Assembly (NCBI GenBank): GCA_937922785.1
Contig: CALAJQ010000012.1
Coordinates: 62,001 to 126,000, forward strand
Direction: 5' to 3'
From: an uncultured Acidimicrobiales bacterium
GTDB taxonomy: Bacteria; Actinomycetota; Acidimicrobiia; Acidimicrobiales; SZUA-35
DNA length: 64,000 nucleotides
The translations under genes and the position numbers were made by a program. The notes under the pieces are model-generated. The model saw only the letters and a program-made list of their open reading frames with translations. It was not told the DNA's origin and ran no database searches. Below are positions 1 to 7,374 of the stretch, one piece after another. Every line of letters starts with the position of its first letter. The first letter of the stretch is position 1.

Positions 1-969
1 GTGACTCGTGTCGAGAACATGTGCGCCTCGGGCTCGGAAGCCTTGCGCAACGCCGCTTACGCAGTTGCCTCCGGAGCCTTTGACGTTGTGATGGCAATCG
101 GAGTCGAGAAGCTGAAAGACAACGGAATGTCAGGTCTCACTGGCAGTCCTCTACCTGATGACGGAACAAAGACTGAACTTTCTGCACCGGCGTCGTTCTC
201 GTTCCTGGCCCCGGCTTATGCCAAGAAGTACGGGCTTTCCGAAGATCAGATGAAGGATGTGCTCACTCGAATCGCCTGGAAGAACCACTACAACGGCGCC
301 CGCAACCCACGGGCCCAGTTTCAGAAAGAAGTGAGCCAGGACAAGATCCGCAACGCACCCCTTATCGCCGGCCAGCTAGGCGTCTTTGATTGCTCTGGTG
401 TCAGCGATGGATCGGCTGCAGCCATCATGTGCCGGGCTGAAGATGCCCACAAGTACACCGACAACCCGCTGTATGTGAAGGCGCTCTCGTTTACCTCTGG
501 TCCTGGCGCCGGTCCGATTGATTCTGACTATGACTACTCAACTTTCACCGAGGTTGAACGCTGCGCAACTGACGCCTACGCCCAGGCAGGGGTAACCGAT
601 CCTCGCAAAGAGATTGCGATGGCTGAGGTCCATGACTGTTTCACTCCAACCGAGCTGGTCTTGATGGAAGATCTAGGTTTTGCCGAACGCGGCACGGCAT
701 GGCAAGAGGTCATGGATGGCACTTTCGACCTGGACGGCGAACTGCCGGTCAACCCTGACGGCGGCCTAAAGAGCTTCGGGCACCCGATCGGCGCGTCCGG
801 TCTTCGGATGTTGTTTGAGTGCTGGCTCCAGTTGCGAGGCGAAGCGCCCGAAGATCGTCGGATTACTTCCCTCACCAACGAGCGCAAGCTGGCCATGACT
901 CACAACCTTGGAGGCCGACCTGGCGAATGTGTAAGTTTCGCCTCAATAGTCGGAGCCGAACTCGGCTAA
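1..969 (+). CDS. Thiolase / acetyl-CoA acetyltransferase, 5' end cut by window
   Basis: Thiolase-superfamily enzyme that condenses or cleaves acyl-CoA by Claisen chemistry. The visible 322 residues begin just before the nucleophilic cysteine (C8 in VENMCASGSEA). The C-terminal GHPIGASG histidine motif is near residue 261 and the second active-site cysteine is C310 in NLGGRPGECVSF. About 80-90 N-terminal residues of a normal thiolase are missing, so the gene starts outside the window. The sequence looks closer to the SCP-x/lipid-transfer thiolases than to PhaA types. It converges on a crotonase/SDR/LLM operon, which suggests a shared acyl-CoA degradation role; that link is inferred. Confidence 0.9.
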   Translation: MTRVENMCASGSEALRNAAYAVASGAFDVVMAIGVEKLKDNGMSGLTGSPLPDDGTKTELSAPASFSFLAPAYAKKYGLSEDQMKDVLTRIAWKNHYNGARNPRAQFQKEVSQDKIRNAPLIAGQLGVFDCSGVSDGSAAAIMCRAEDAHKYTDNPLYVKALSFTSGPGAGPIDSDYDYSTFTEVERCATDAYAQAGVTDPRKEIAMAEVHDCFTPTELVLMEDLGFAERGTAWQEVMDGTFDLDGELPVNPDGGLKSFGHPIGASGLRMLFECWLQLRGEAPEDRRITSLTNERKLAMTHNLGGRPGECVSFASIVGAELG

Positions 970-990
970 AGACGCTCTGCTCCCACCTTC

Positions 991-1080
991 GAACTGACCT
1001 GGCTACCAGTCAAAAAATCCGAACCGACCTGGCTACCAGCCGGGTTTGACTGGGTACACCGCCAGTACGGAAATCGTGAC
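991..1080 (+). repeat. Intergenic 30-bp-period repeat with hairpins, locus 1
   Basis: Two copies of GAACYGACCTGGCTACCAG begin at 991 and 1021 (period 30). They are followed by a tail CCGGGTTTGACTGGGTACAC that runs into CGCCAG. The same units and tail recur at 13860-14003. CTGGCTACCAG is itself a short inverted repeat (CTGG/CCAG), and in the other locus the tail contains CTGGC/GCCAG, so the RNA would form small hairpins. It lies between two convergent genes. The family is not one I recognise. Confidence 0.75.
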
Positions 1081-1117
1081 TGTTTCCCAGGTCAGAACGG
1101 TGGATTCGATCGCACGG

Positions 1118-1954
1118 TTACTCCGAAGTGGGTCCGTTGCTGAAGTCTGGAGCGCGCTTCTCCTTATGGCTAGCTAGACCTTCGGCAGCATCGGGACCCA
1201 TAAATCCTAGGAACTCATAGGCCACCGAGGCATCAAACGACGGTTCGAACATGCGGTAAGCGTTGTTTAGCGTGCGCTTGGTCCAGCGAATTGCCTGCTG
1301 GGCCCCGTTGGACAACTCAACAGCAACCGCAAGCGCTTCTTCCAGCACTGGTTCGGGGCCGTCGGTGTCATCGATGCACAAAGAAACCAGACCGATTCGT
1401 TCGGCCTCTGCCCCGGACAAGTCCCGACACGTAAGCAAGTAGTACTTGGCCTTGGCCATGCCGCACAACATTGGCCAGCAGATTGCTGCGTGATCACCGG
1501 CAGCAACACCCAGTCGGGTGTGTCCATCTATTATCCGAGCGTTCGAACCAACCACCGACACATCGGCCAGCAGGCCAGCAACAAGGCCAGCGCCCACCGC
1601 GGGCCCCCACATTGCCGAAACAACAGGCTTGGAACAGTTGATGACGTTAAGCACCAAGTCTCGGGCCTCGCGAAGAACTTCAAGACTGCGGCCGTAGTCA
1701 CTCATCATCGAGTCGATCAGCTCGAAGCTGCCGCCAGAGCTGAATCCTCGGCCCGAACCTGTCAGCAACGCAACTCGAACGTCGGGGTCTCGATCGATCT
1801 TTAGCCACACATCGGCCAAGTGGCGGTGCTTGTCTGGCCCAACCGAGTTGAGGCCCGGTCCTTCAAGCGTGATCTGCAACACGCCGTCCGCAGGACTGGA
1901 AAAAGTGAGACTGTCGAATTCTGATTCGTATTTCTCGATGATGTTTTCGGGCAT
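1118..1954 (-). CDS. Enoyl-CoA hydratase/isomerase family (crotonase) protein
   Basis: Crotonase-fold protein of about 278 residues acting on acyl-CoA thioesters. The first oxyanion-hole segment is [16 protein letters not shown] and the second is [19 protein letters not shown]. At the place where hydratases carry their first catalytic Glu the sequence reads [15 protein letters not shown], so the usual acid/base pair is not obvious and the exact reaction is open. ATG at 1954 was chosen over an upstream in-frame TTG at 1960. It begins 2 nt after the stop of the upstream SDR gene, so the two are co-transcribed. A BadI-like hydrolase role was considered but the motifs do not match. Confidence 0.85.
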   Translation of the reverse strand: MPENIIEKYESEFDSLTFSSPADGVLQITLEGPGLNSVGPDKHRHLADVWLKIDRDPDVRVALLTGSGRGFSSGGSFELIDSMMSDYGRSLEVLREARDLVLNVINCSKPVVSAMWGPAVGAGLVAGLLADVSVVGSNARIIDGHTRLGVAAGDHAAICWPMLCGMAKAKYYLLTCRDLSGAEAERIGLVSLCIDDTDGPEPVLEEALAVAVELSNGAQQAIRWTKRTLNNAYRMFEPSFDASVAYEFLGFMGPDAAEGLASHKEKRAPDFSNGPTSE

Positions 1955-1956
1955 GA

Positions 1957-2724
1957 TCAACCTGCCATTGTTAGGCCGCCGGAAACCGACAGCGTTTGTC
2001 CAGTAGTGAAGCCTGCGCCCTCGGACGCGAAGTAAACGACGGCCGGAGCCACCTCTGATGCTTGGCCGAGTCGCTTCATGGGCACGGCGTTGGTCATACC
2101 AGCGATGACTCGGTCGCTGTCGGCATTGGCGTTGATGATCTCAGCCAGGAGCGCGGTCTCGGTTGGACCAGGGCAGACCACGTTGACGGTGATGCCTTTG
2201 CGAGCAACCTCTCGGGCGAGAGTTTTGGAGAACGCGATGGTTCCACCCTTGGCACCGGAGTAGACAGCCTCGAGCGAAGATCCCACCCGGCCGGCGTCAG
2301 ACGCAATGTTGATGACCCGACCCCAGCCCCGTTCGATCATTCCCGGCACGCAGGCGTGAGTGGTTCGAAGAGTGCCCTTGTAGTTGATTTCAATGATCAG
2401 ATCCCAGAAATCTTCGTCAGTGTCTACGAATTTCATGAACTTGTCCCATCCTGCGACGTTCACGAGGATGTCGATTGGGCCTAGCTCGTCTTCCACTTGA
2501 CCGCAGCACTGAATTACAGAGTCACTGTTGGTGATGTCCATTTCGATGGCCAACGCCGTCCCACCGGCGTCGGCGATCAGACCGACAGTTTCGGCGGCCC
2601 CAACCGTGTTGATGTCTGCCACGGCAACGTGGCGGCCAGCAGCCGCCAAGGCCAGACAAACCTCGCGGCCAATACCGCTTGCCCCGCCGGTTACAAGCGC
2701 TGTCCGCACAACCGAGTCAGCCAT
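1957..2724 (-). CDS. SDR dehydrogenase, BadH-like (2-hydroxycyclohexanecarboxyl-CoA dehydrogenase type)
   Basis: NAD(P)-dependent short-chain dehydrogenase of about 255 residues. It shows the cofactor motif [12 protein letters not shown] in place of NNAG, the catalytic YSGAK (YxxxK), and a PGPTETALL segment. Several stretches ([28 protein letters not shown], the end LSVSGGLT) resemble from memory the alicyclic-acid dehydrogenase BadH more than FabG. The likely job is oxidising a 2-hydroxyacyl-CoA before thiolytic or hydrolytic ring opening; this is inference. ATG 2724 was chosen; it overlaps the upstream gene by 8 nt. The downstream crotonase follows almost immediately. Confidence 0.85.
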   Translation of the reverse strand: MADSVVRTALVTGGASGIGREVCLALAAAGRHVAVADINTVGAAETVGLIADAGGTALAIEMDITNSDSVIQCCGQVEDELGPIDILVNVAGWDKFMKFVDTDEDFWDLIIEINYKGTLRTTHACVPGMIERGWGRVINIASDAGRVGSSLEAVYSGAKGGTIAFSKTLAREVARKGITVNVVCPGPTETALLAEIINANADSDRVIAGMTNAVPMKRLGQASEVAPAVVYFASEGAGFTTGQTLSVSGGLTMAG

Positions 2725-3745
2725 TTCGAACCGCCCTGGCAATCTCAGACCAGCGCCCTAAATGCTCAGGCTCTTGTTGCATACGCTGGCGGCCCAGGTA
2801 CATGACTACTCTGCTGGCGGTCGAACCGTAACGAGCCAACAAGTTGTCGGCCATGTCATCCCAAGTTGCTACCAGCCCGTAACTCTCAAGCATCTCGTCG
2901 GTGATGACCTCACCCAAGGTGTCCAGCTCACCCGCTTTCATCTTCTGGCGAATCTTGGCGGTTGTCCCTTCAAACCCCAGATCGTCAAACTGGAAGGCGT
3001 AGTTTGGTGTGCTGCCATAGAACGCAATTTGGCGTTTGGCCTGTGCGATGTAGTCCGCCCGCTCTTCGGGCGTGTCGCCAGGGCAAGCAAACACCGGCAC
3101 GATCAGGTCGATGTCGTTGATGCTTCGGTCAACACTAGAAGCCGCAGCTTCAAGGTCTGGAATCAGGCGACTCTCGATGTATGACATCGAGTGGAACGGA
3201 TGCACATGAACGCCGTCAGCAACTTCGCCGGCGACCTTGGTCATTAGAGGGCCGACGGCGGAAATGTCTACCTTCATTGGGTGGTCGTGTTTGCGAGGTG
3301 CCCAATCGGCTGGAAGTAGGCTGAGCTGGTAAAACTCGCCCTCATAAGACAGTCGCTCTTCACGGCCGAACGCCCGCCAACAAGCCTGTACCGCTTTCAC
3401 ATAGTCGGCTAGTCGAGCTGCTGGCCGGCTGAATTCGGAGCCATAACGTCGTTCAACGTGAGCCTTTACTTGGCTTCCCAGGCCTAGGCGGAATCGTCCG
3501 TTTGTGTTGTCCACCAGCTCATATGCGGTGGCCGCAGACACCATCGGACTGCGTGGGAACGCCACGGCGATGCCAGTTGTGAAGTACAAATCGGGGGCGG
3601 CCAATGATGCGGCGGCGATCTGCATCCAAGGCACCTGACTGGTTTCTGTATAAAGCATCCCAGAGAAACCAGCAGACTGAAGCTTGGTGGCCAGGTCGGC
3701 CGATTCGGCCCAAGTTGACCCACCGGTCATGAGGTCTATTTCCAT
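2717..3745 (-). CDS. Luciferase-like (LLM) F420-type oxidoreductase
   Basis: Luciferase-like monooxygenase-fold protein of 342 residues, of the subgroup that in actinobacteria normally uses coenzyme F420. The N-terminus MEIDLMTGGSTWAESADLA is the first beta-strand of the TIM barrel. TTGIAVAFPRSPMVSAATAY and GRFRLGLGSQVKAHVERRYG are typical LLM core segments. A reading frame continues about 100 residues upstream, but that part overlaps the divergent acyl-CoA synthetase gene and has no domain, so ATG 3745 is the start. It is the first gene of the LLM-SDR-crotonase operon. The substrate is unknown. Confidence 0.85.
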   Translation of the reverse strand: MEIDLMTGGSTWAESADLATKLQSAGFSGMLYTETSQVPWMQIAAASLAAPDLYFTTGIAVAFPRSPMVSAATAYELVDNTNGRFRLGLGSQVKAHVERRYGSEFSRPAARLADYVKAVQACWRAFGREERLSYEGEFYQLSLLPADWAPRKHDHPMKVDISAVGPLMTKVAGEVADGVHVHPFHSMSYIESRLIPDLEAAASSVDRSINDIDLIVPVFACPGDTPEERADYIAQAKRQIAFYGSTPNYAFQFDDLGFEGTTAKIRQKMKAGELDTLGEVITDEMLESYGLVATWDDMADNLLARYGSTASRVVMYLGRQRMQQEPEHLGRWSEIARAVRNG

Positions 3746-3751
3746 GCGCTG

Positions 3752-3762
3752 GAACTTAGTTC
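3752..3762. promoter_or_regulatory. Short palindrome in divergent LLM/acyl-CoA synthetase promoter
   Basis: GAACT-T-AGTTC is an 11-bp perfect dyad centred in the 73-bp gap between the divergent starts at 3745 and 3819. Such sites can bind dimeric repressors. No known consensus was matched and the arms are short, so this is only a candidate. Confidence 0.25.
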
Positions 3763-3818
3763 GCCATAAGCAGATCAACCATTTGCGAAGTGCCTGTGAC
3801 CCTCGGCACACTAGAGGT

Positions 3819-5639
3819 ATGACTACAAACGCTGAGCTCGCAGAACGAATCCAGGGCCAGAACATTCCCCAGCGCTTCCTGGCCAACCTGGCCGAACGGC
3901 CAGAAACATCGGTATTGAAATGGAAGACCTCCGACGGTTCTTGGGACGGGAAGACACTGGCCGAACTGGCTGACGACACTGCCCGCTTAACCACGGCGCT
4001 TAAGGGCTTGGGTGTCAAGCGTGGCGACCGGGTAGTGCTGATGCTCACCAACCGTCAAGAGTTCCACGCTCTTGATCTGGCCGTATTGTTCTGCGGCGCA
4101 ACTGCGGTTTCTATCTATAACTCTTCTGCCCCGAACCAGATCGAGTACCTAGTGAATAACTGTGGCGCATCGGTCGCAATCCTTGAGGGCCCCGACTTCC
4201 TGGAGCGATTCCTCAAGGTGAAGGCGCAAATCCCAACCATCGAACACATCGCGGTTATCGACGCCGACGACTCCGTTGGTGATGACGTCCTTCGTTACGC
4301 GGACCTCCTGGCCCATGAGCCAGCGGACCTTGCCGTCGAGGCCCAAACCGCCCAACCCGAAGACCTTGCCACGATCATCTACACCTCAGGCACCACCGGT
4401 GACCCGAAGGGTGTCATGCTCTCTCACCGCAATATTGCATGGACATTGGAGTCGGTGGGCGAGAGTATGCGCACCCAAACCGACATCGACGACTTTGCCG
4501 GCAAGCGCCACATCTCGTACTTGCCGATGGCTCACATCATGGAGCGATTGTTAGGCCACTACTACCTGGTTGATTTCGCCACCGAAGTCACTTGCTGTCC
4601 CAACACCGCCGAAGTTGCGGCCTACGCCGCTGAAGTTCATCCGCACGTCTTTATCGGTGTGCCGCGTGTCTGGGAGAAGATCTACGCCGGCGTGAACGCC
4701 GTGTTAAGTGCAGATCCGGAAAAGGCTGGCCCGTTCAACGAAGCGGTGGAAGCGGCTTTGCCCATCATGGAAAAGATGACTCGAGGCACCGCAACCGAGG
4801 AAGAAATCGAGACCTGGAAGTTCCTGGATGCTGTGGCCTTCAGTCAGGTGCGGCCATTGGTCGGTCTTGACGAAGCGCAGATCTGCATTAGCGGCGCAGC
4901 GCCGATCCCGGCGGAGATACTTGCCTGGTTCCGAGCTATCGGTGTGCCGCTAAGTGAGGGCTACGGAATGTCGGAGACAACCGCTGTGCTGAGCTGGTCC
5001 AACGCAGCGAAGCCTGGAACTGTTGGTCAGGCAGCGTCGGGTGTTGAGATGAAACTTGCCGAAGACGGCGAAGTCTTGGCTCGAGGCGGCAACATGTTCG
5101 AGGGCTACCTCGGGTTGCCCGACAAGACTGCTGAAACCATTGATGAAGAGGGCTGGGTCCACACCGGAGACATCGGCGAGATCGACGAAGACGGTTACCT
5201 CAAGATTGTTGATCGCAAGAAGGAACTAATCATCACCGCTGGCGGCAAGAACATCAGCCCCGCCAACCTCGAAGCTGCGTTGAAGATGATTCCCCTTGTG
5301 GGTCAAGCCTGTGCCATAGGCGAGAAGCGGCCATTCGTTTCGGCCCTTGTTGTCCTTGACCCCGATGCCGGAGCTGCGTGGGCAGCATCAAAGGGGCTTA
5401 GCGGCGAAGATGCGACCTTGCCGGCGTTGGCAACAAACCCAGAGGTTGTGGCCGAGATCGAGGGAGCGTTAGTTGAAGCCATGAGTGGCTTCAACGGTGC
5501 AGAGTCGGTCAAGAAGGTCAAAATTCTTGGTGACGAATGGATGCCAGACTCCGAGCTGCTCACCCCAACTGCGAAGCTAAAGCGGCGGGGAATCAACAGC
5601 GTGTTCGAATCAGAAATCGAAGAGCTCTATACCCGCTAG
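3819..5639 (+). CDS. Long-chain acyl-CoA synthetase (AMP-forming, FadD-like)
   Basis: Activates a fatty acid with ATP and CoA via an acyl-adenylate. About 606 residues, the usual size for bacterial long-chain FadD (FadD15-type). Motifs in order: the phosphate-binding loop IIYTSGTTGDPKGVMLSH, the A5 motif YGMSETT, the hinge region HTGDIGEIDEDGYLKIVDRK, and KKELIITAGGKNISP with the C-terminal catalytic lysine region near residues 590-600. ATG 3819 was chosen because it follows AGAGG and begins the first homologous segment (MTTNAELAERI). The gene is divergent from the LLM-SDR-crotonase operon, fitting a common acyl-CoA pathway. Confidence 0.93.
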   Translation: MTTNAELAERIQGQNIPQRFLANLAERPETSVLKWKTSDGSWDGKTLAELADDTARLTTALKGLGVKRGDRVVLMLTNRQEFHALDLAVLFCGATAVSIYNSSAPNQIEYLVNNCGASVAILEGPDFLERFLKVKAQIPTIEHIAVIDADDSVGDDVLRYADLLAHEPADLAVEAQTAQPEDLATIIYTSGTTGDPKGVMLSHRNIAWTLESVGESMRTQTDIDDFAGKRHISYLPMAHIMERLLGHYYLVDFATEVTCCPNTAEVAAYAAEVHPHVFIGVPRVWEKIYAGVNAVLSADPEKAGPFNEAVEAALPIMEKMTRGTATEEEIETWKFLDAVAFSQVRPLVGLDEAQICISGAAPIPAEILAWFRAIGVPLSEGYGMSETTAVLSWSNAAKPGTVGQAASGVEMKLAEDGEVLARGGNMFEGYLGLPDKTAETIDEEGWVHTGDIGEIDEDGYLKIVDRKKELIITAGGKNISPANLEAALKMIPLVGQACAIGEKRPFVSALVVLDPDAGAAWAASKGLSGEDATLPALATNPEVVAEIEGALVEAMSGFNGAESVKKVKILGDEWMPDSELLTPTAKLKRRGINSVFESEIEELYTR

Positions 5640-5669
5640 AGACCGAACCCGTTAGGCGCGTGGGGTGAG

Positions 5670-6254
5670 CTAATAGTCTTCCGGGTTTTGAGAGGCTCTA
5701 TAGAGCTTTGACTTTGGGTCGAGGTGCATCTGGCCAAACCAGGGTTCTTCGCGCATCTCGGCCTCAAGCTCGGCCCGGACTTCTTCGGTTGCGTGGTCTA
5801 TGTAAAGTCGCCCGTTCAGGTGATCAACTTCGTGTTGGAAACAACGCGCCCGTAGACCCTCTCCCTCGTAACTGATGTTGTTTCCGTGGATGTCTTGCCC
5901 GTGAACGTTGCACTTGGCCAAGCGCATCGTTTCGAGGTCGAACCCGGGCAAAGACAAGCAACCCTCGCCGCCCGTTTGAGGTTCGACGCCAATGGGTTCG
6001 AGCGTCGGGTTGATGACGTAGCCAACCACATCGTCTTGGCAGTCGAACACAAATACTCGCTCGGTGCGACCTATCTGGTTCGCAGCAAGGCCGACGCCGG
6101 TCTCGGTGTCATACATTGTCTCGAACAGCTGGTCGACCAGCCGCTTGATCTTCTTGTCGAAGACGGTCACCGGCGCACACACTTCGCGCAACACCGGGTT
6201 GCCCCACAAGGTCATTGGTTCACAGCCCATTCCGGGCAGGCGAAAGTTTGGCAC
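5670..6254 (-). CDS. def: Peptide deformylase
   Basis: Removes the formyl group from the initiator methionine of nascent proteins. The 194-residue chain carries all three family motifs: GVGLAANQIG (residues 53-62), EGCLSLP with metal ligand C99, and QHEVDHLNG with metal ligands H141 and H145 and catalytic E142. The N-terminal 13 residues are slightly longer than usual, so a start at residue 14 is possible. It lies 18 bp downstream of the HTH regulator on the same strand and is likely co-transcribed with it. Confidence 0.97.
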   Translation of the reverse strand: MPNFRLPGMGCEPMTLWGNPVLREVCAPVTVFDKKIKRLVDQLFETMYDTETGVGLAANQIGRTERVFVFDCQDDVVGYVINPTLEPIGVEPQTGGEGCLSLPGFDLETMRLAKCNVHGQDIHGNNISYEGEGLRARCFQHEVDHLNGRLYIDHATEEVRAELEAEMREEPWFGQMHLDPKSKLYRASQNPEDY

Positions 6255-6272
6255 GGCAGTGACGGTAGCGCC

Positions 6273-6794
6273 CTAGTGGCTGTAGAGCCGGTTTGTCTTC
6301 AGTAGAAGCTCCTTCACTAGCGTCCGCAGCTCAGGCGGCGAGACCACCTCAACCTCGGGTCCTAACGAGAGGATGTCCAGCGCTGCTCGCTCGATCGAAC
6401 CCATCCGGAAGCTCGCATTTCGCCAGCCTTGCTGGTCGGCTTCTTCGACTGGCCGAAAGCGAAGGCCAGTGAGACGCCCCAGGACAATGGCCAGCTGGCG
6501 GCCTTCGGGTGAGATCCGCACCTTGGCGCGTCGAAGATTTTGACTGGTTCCGCGAGGGTTCTTTGGACCCCACGTGTCTGGTGGTGCCAGACCAGATTTG
6601 TAGTCGCCAAGCAGTTCGTATCCGCCTCTGGATCCTCGAGTTGCATAGATCGGAACCCCGGCGCCAGAAAGCTCCTCGATGTCGCGCAGAATTGTTCGCA
6701 CCGAAACCTCAAGCTCTTGAGAAAGCTGGGTTGCGGTCATCCGACCGCGGCGCTCCAACATCAGCAGCAGACTTACTAATCGACCGGCTCTCAT
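6273..6794 (-). CDS. Compact HTH regulator (HTH_11 plus WCX-like end)
   Basis: DNA-binding regulator of 173 residues. Residues 1-60 form a DeoR/YafY-type winged helix (LLLMLERRGRMTATQLSQEL, then VSVRTILRDIEELSGAGVPI, ending in GGYEL). The C-terminal segment LSLGPEVEVVSPPELRTLVK looks like the WCX domain that normally follows a WYL domain. The WYL domain itself (about 120 residues in full-length proteins) is not visible, so this is a short version. It is transcribed away from the gene at 6877, with a perfect 31-bp palindrome between the two, a likely own operator. The ligand is unknown. Confidence 0.8.
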   Translation of the reverse strand: MRAGRLVSLLLMLERRGRMTATQLSQELEVSVRTILRDIEELSGAGVPIYATRGSRGGYELLGDYKSGLAPPDTWGPKNPRGTSQNLRRAKVRISPEGRQLAIVLGRLTGLRFRPVEEADQQGWRNASFRMGSIERAALDILSLGPEVEVVSPPELRTLVKELLLKTNRLYSH

Positions 6795-6829
6795 ACGATC
6801 AGTTTGACACCTATGTTTCTGTCGGTTCC

Positions 6830-6860
6830 GGCATATACGACAAGAGATGTCGTATATGCC
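6830..6860. promoter_or_regulatory. 31-bp perfect palindrome, candidate operator
   Basis: Arms GGCATATACGACA (6830-6842) and TGTCGTATATGCC (6848-6860) are perfect 13-bp inverted repeats around a 5-bp centre AGAGA. The site lies 35 bp from the start of the HTH regulator and 16 bp from the start of the divergent gene at 6877, so a bound dimer could control both promoters. There is no U tract on either side that would make it a terminator. Confidence 0.75.
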
Positions 6861-6876
6861 TGGTTAGGTTCCCAGT

Positions 6877-7308
6877 ATGAATGTTCACAGTATGGATACT
6901 GACGTAGAAGGCACTGGCACCCCCGAGGACCCGTGGTTGTTGACAACTCCTCCCGGCAAGTCTGAGTTTGAGGCCTATCGAGACCCAGATGCGGATCCGC
7001 CCTCGTTGGTGGTTCAGGTGGGTAAGACGCAGCTTCGATATCACCTCAGCTGCATTGATGACCTACACGCCATGTTGAAAGAACAGGGCGATTGGGTGCC
7101 ATTAGGCAACGCTGACGAGCAAAAAGAGGCAAAGCCGGGGACGGTCGAGGCGTGGGGTCGCTCGCTCGATAACCCGGTGGGTCGCTGGTATGGAATCAAG
7201 AAGGGTCTGCGCGGCCGTTTCGGGAACTACGTTCCACCGGTCATGGAGGTCCTGGGGCTGGCCGAAGTTGAACACAACGCCCGCAACAACTCGATGAGAG
7301 CCATCTAG
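6877..7308 (+). CDS. Small conserved protein (DUF6855-like), function unknown
   Basis: Soluble 143-residue protein without signal peptide. It begins with TPEDPWLLTTPPGKSEFEAY and ends with RGRFGNYVPPVMEVLGLAEV, a pattern I associate with small actinobacterial proteins annotated DUF6855; the family name is from memory and uncertain. It has no recognisable catalytic motif. A nearby in-frame ATG at 6892 is an alternative start. Divergent pairing with a YafY-type regulator across a perfect palindrome suggests it is the regulated target. Related proteins are, as far as I recall, often next to HTH/WYL regulators. Confidence 0.7.
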   Translation: MNVHSMDTDVEGTGTPEDPWLLTTPPGKSEFEAYRDPDADPPSLVVQVGKTQLRYHLSCIDDLHAMLKEQGDWVPLGNADEQKEAKPGTVEAWGRSLDNPVGRWYGIKKGLRGRFGNYVPPVMEVLGLAEVEHNARNNSMRAI

Positions 7309-7374
7309 CTCTGTTATAGGCCGGGCCGTCATAGGCCGCTTGATGTCATAGGCACTGAATAGAGTGGTGGCCAC

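Noticed and set aside
1118-1954. Crotonase as BadI (2-ketocyclohexanecarboxyl-CoA hydrolase)
   Set aside because: The BadI-type sequence pattern around the active site was not found; only the crotonase fold is clear.
3746-4051. N-terminal extension of the LLM gene by about 100 residues
   Set aside because: It overlaps the start of the divergent acyl-CoA synthetase and has no LLM homology. The barrel begins at MEIDLMTGG.
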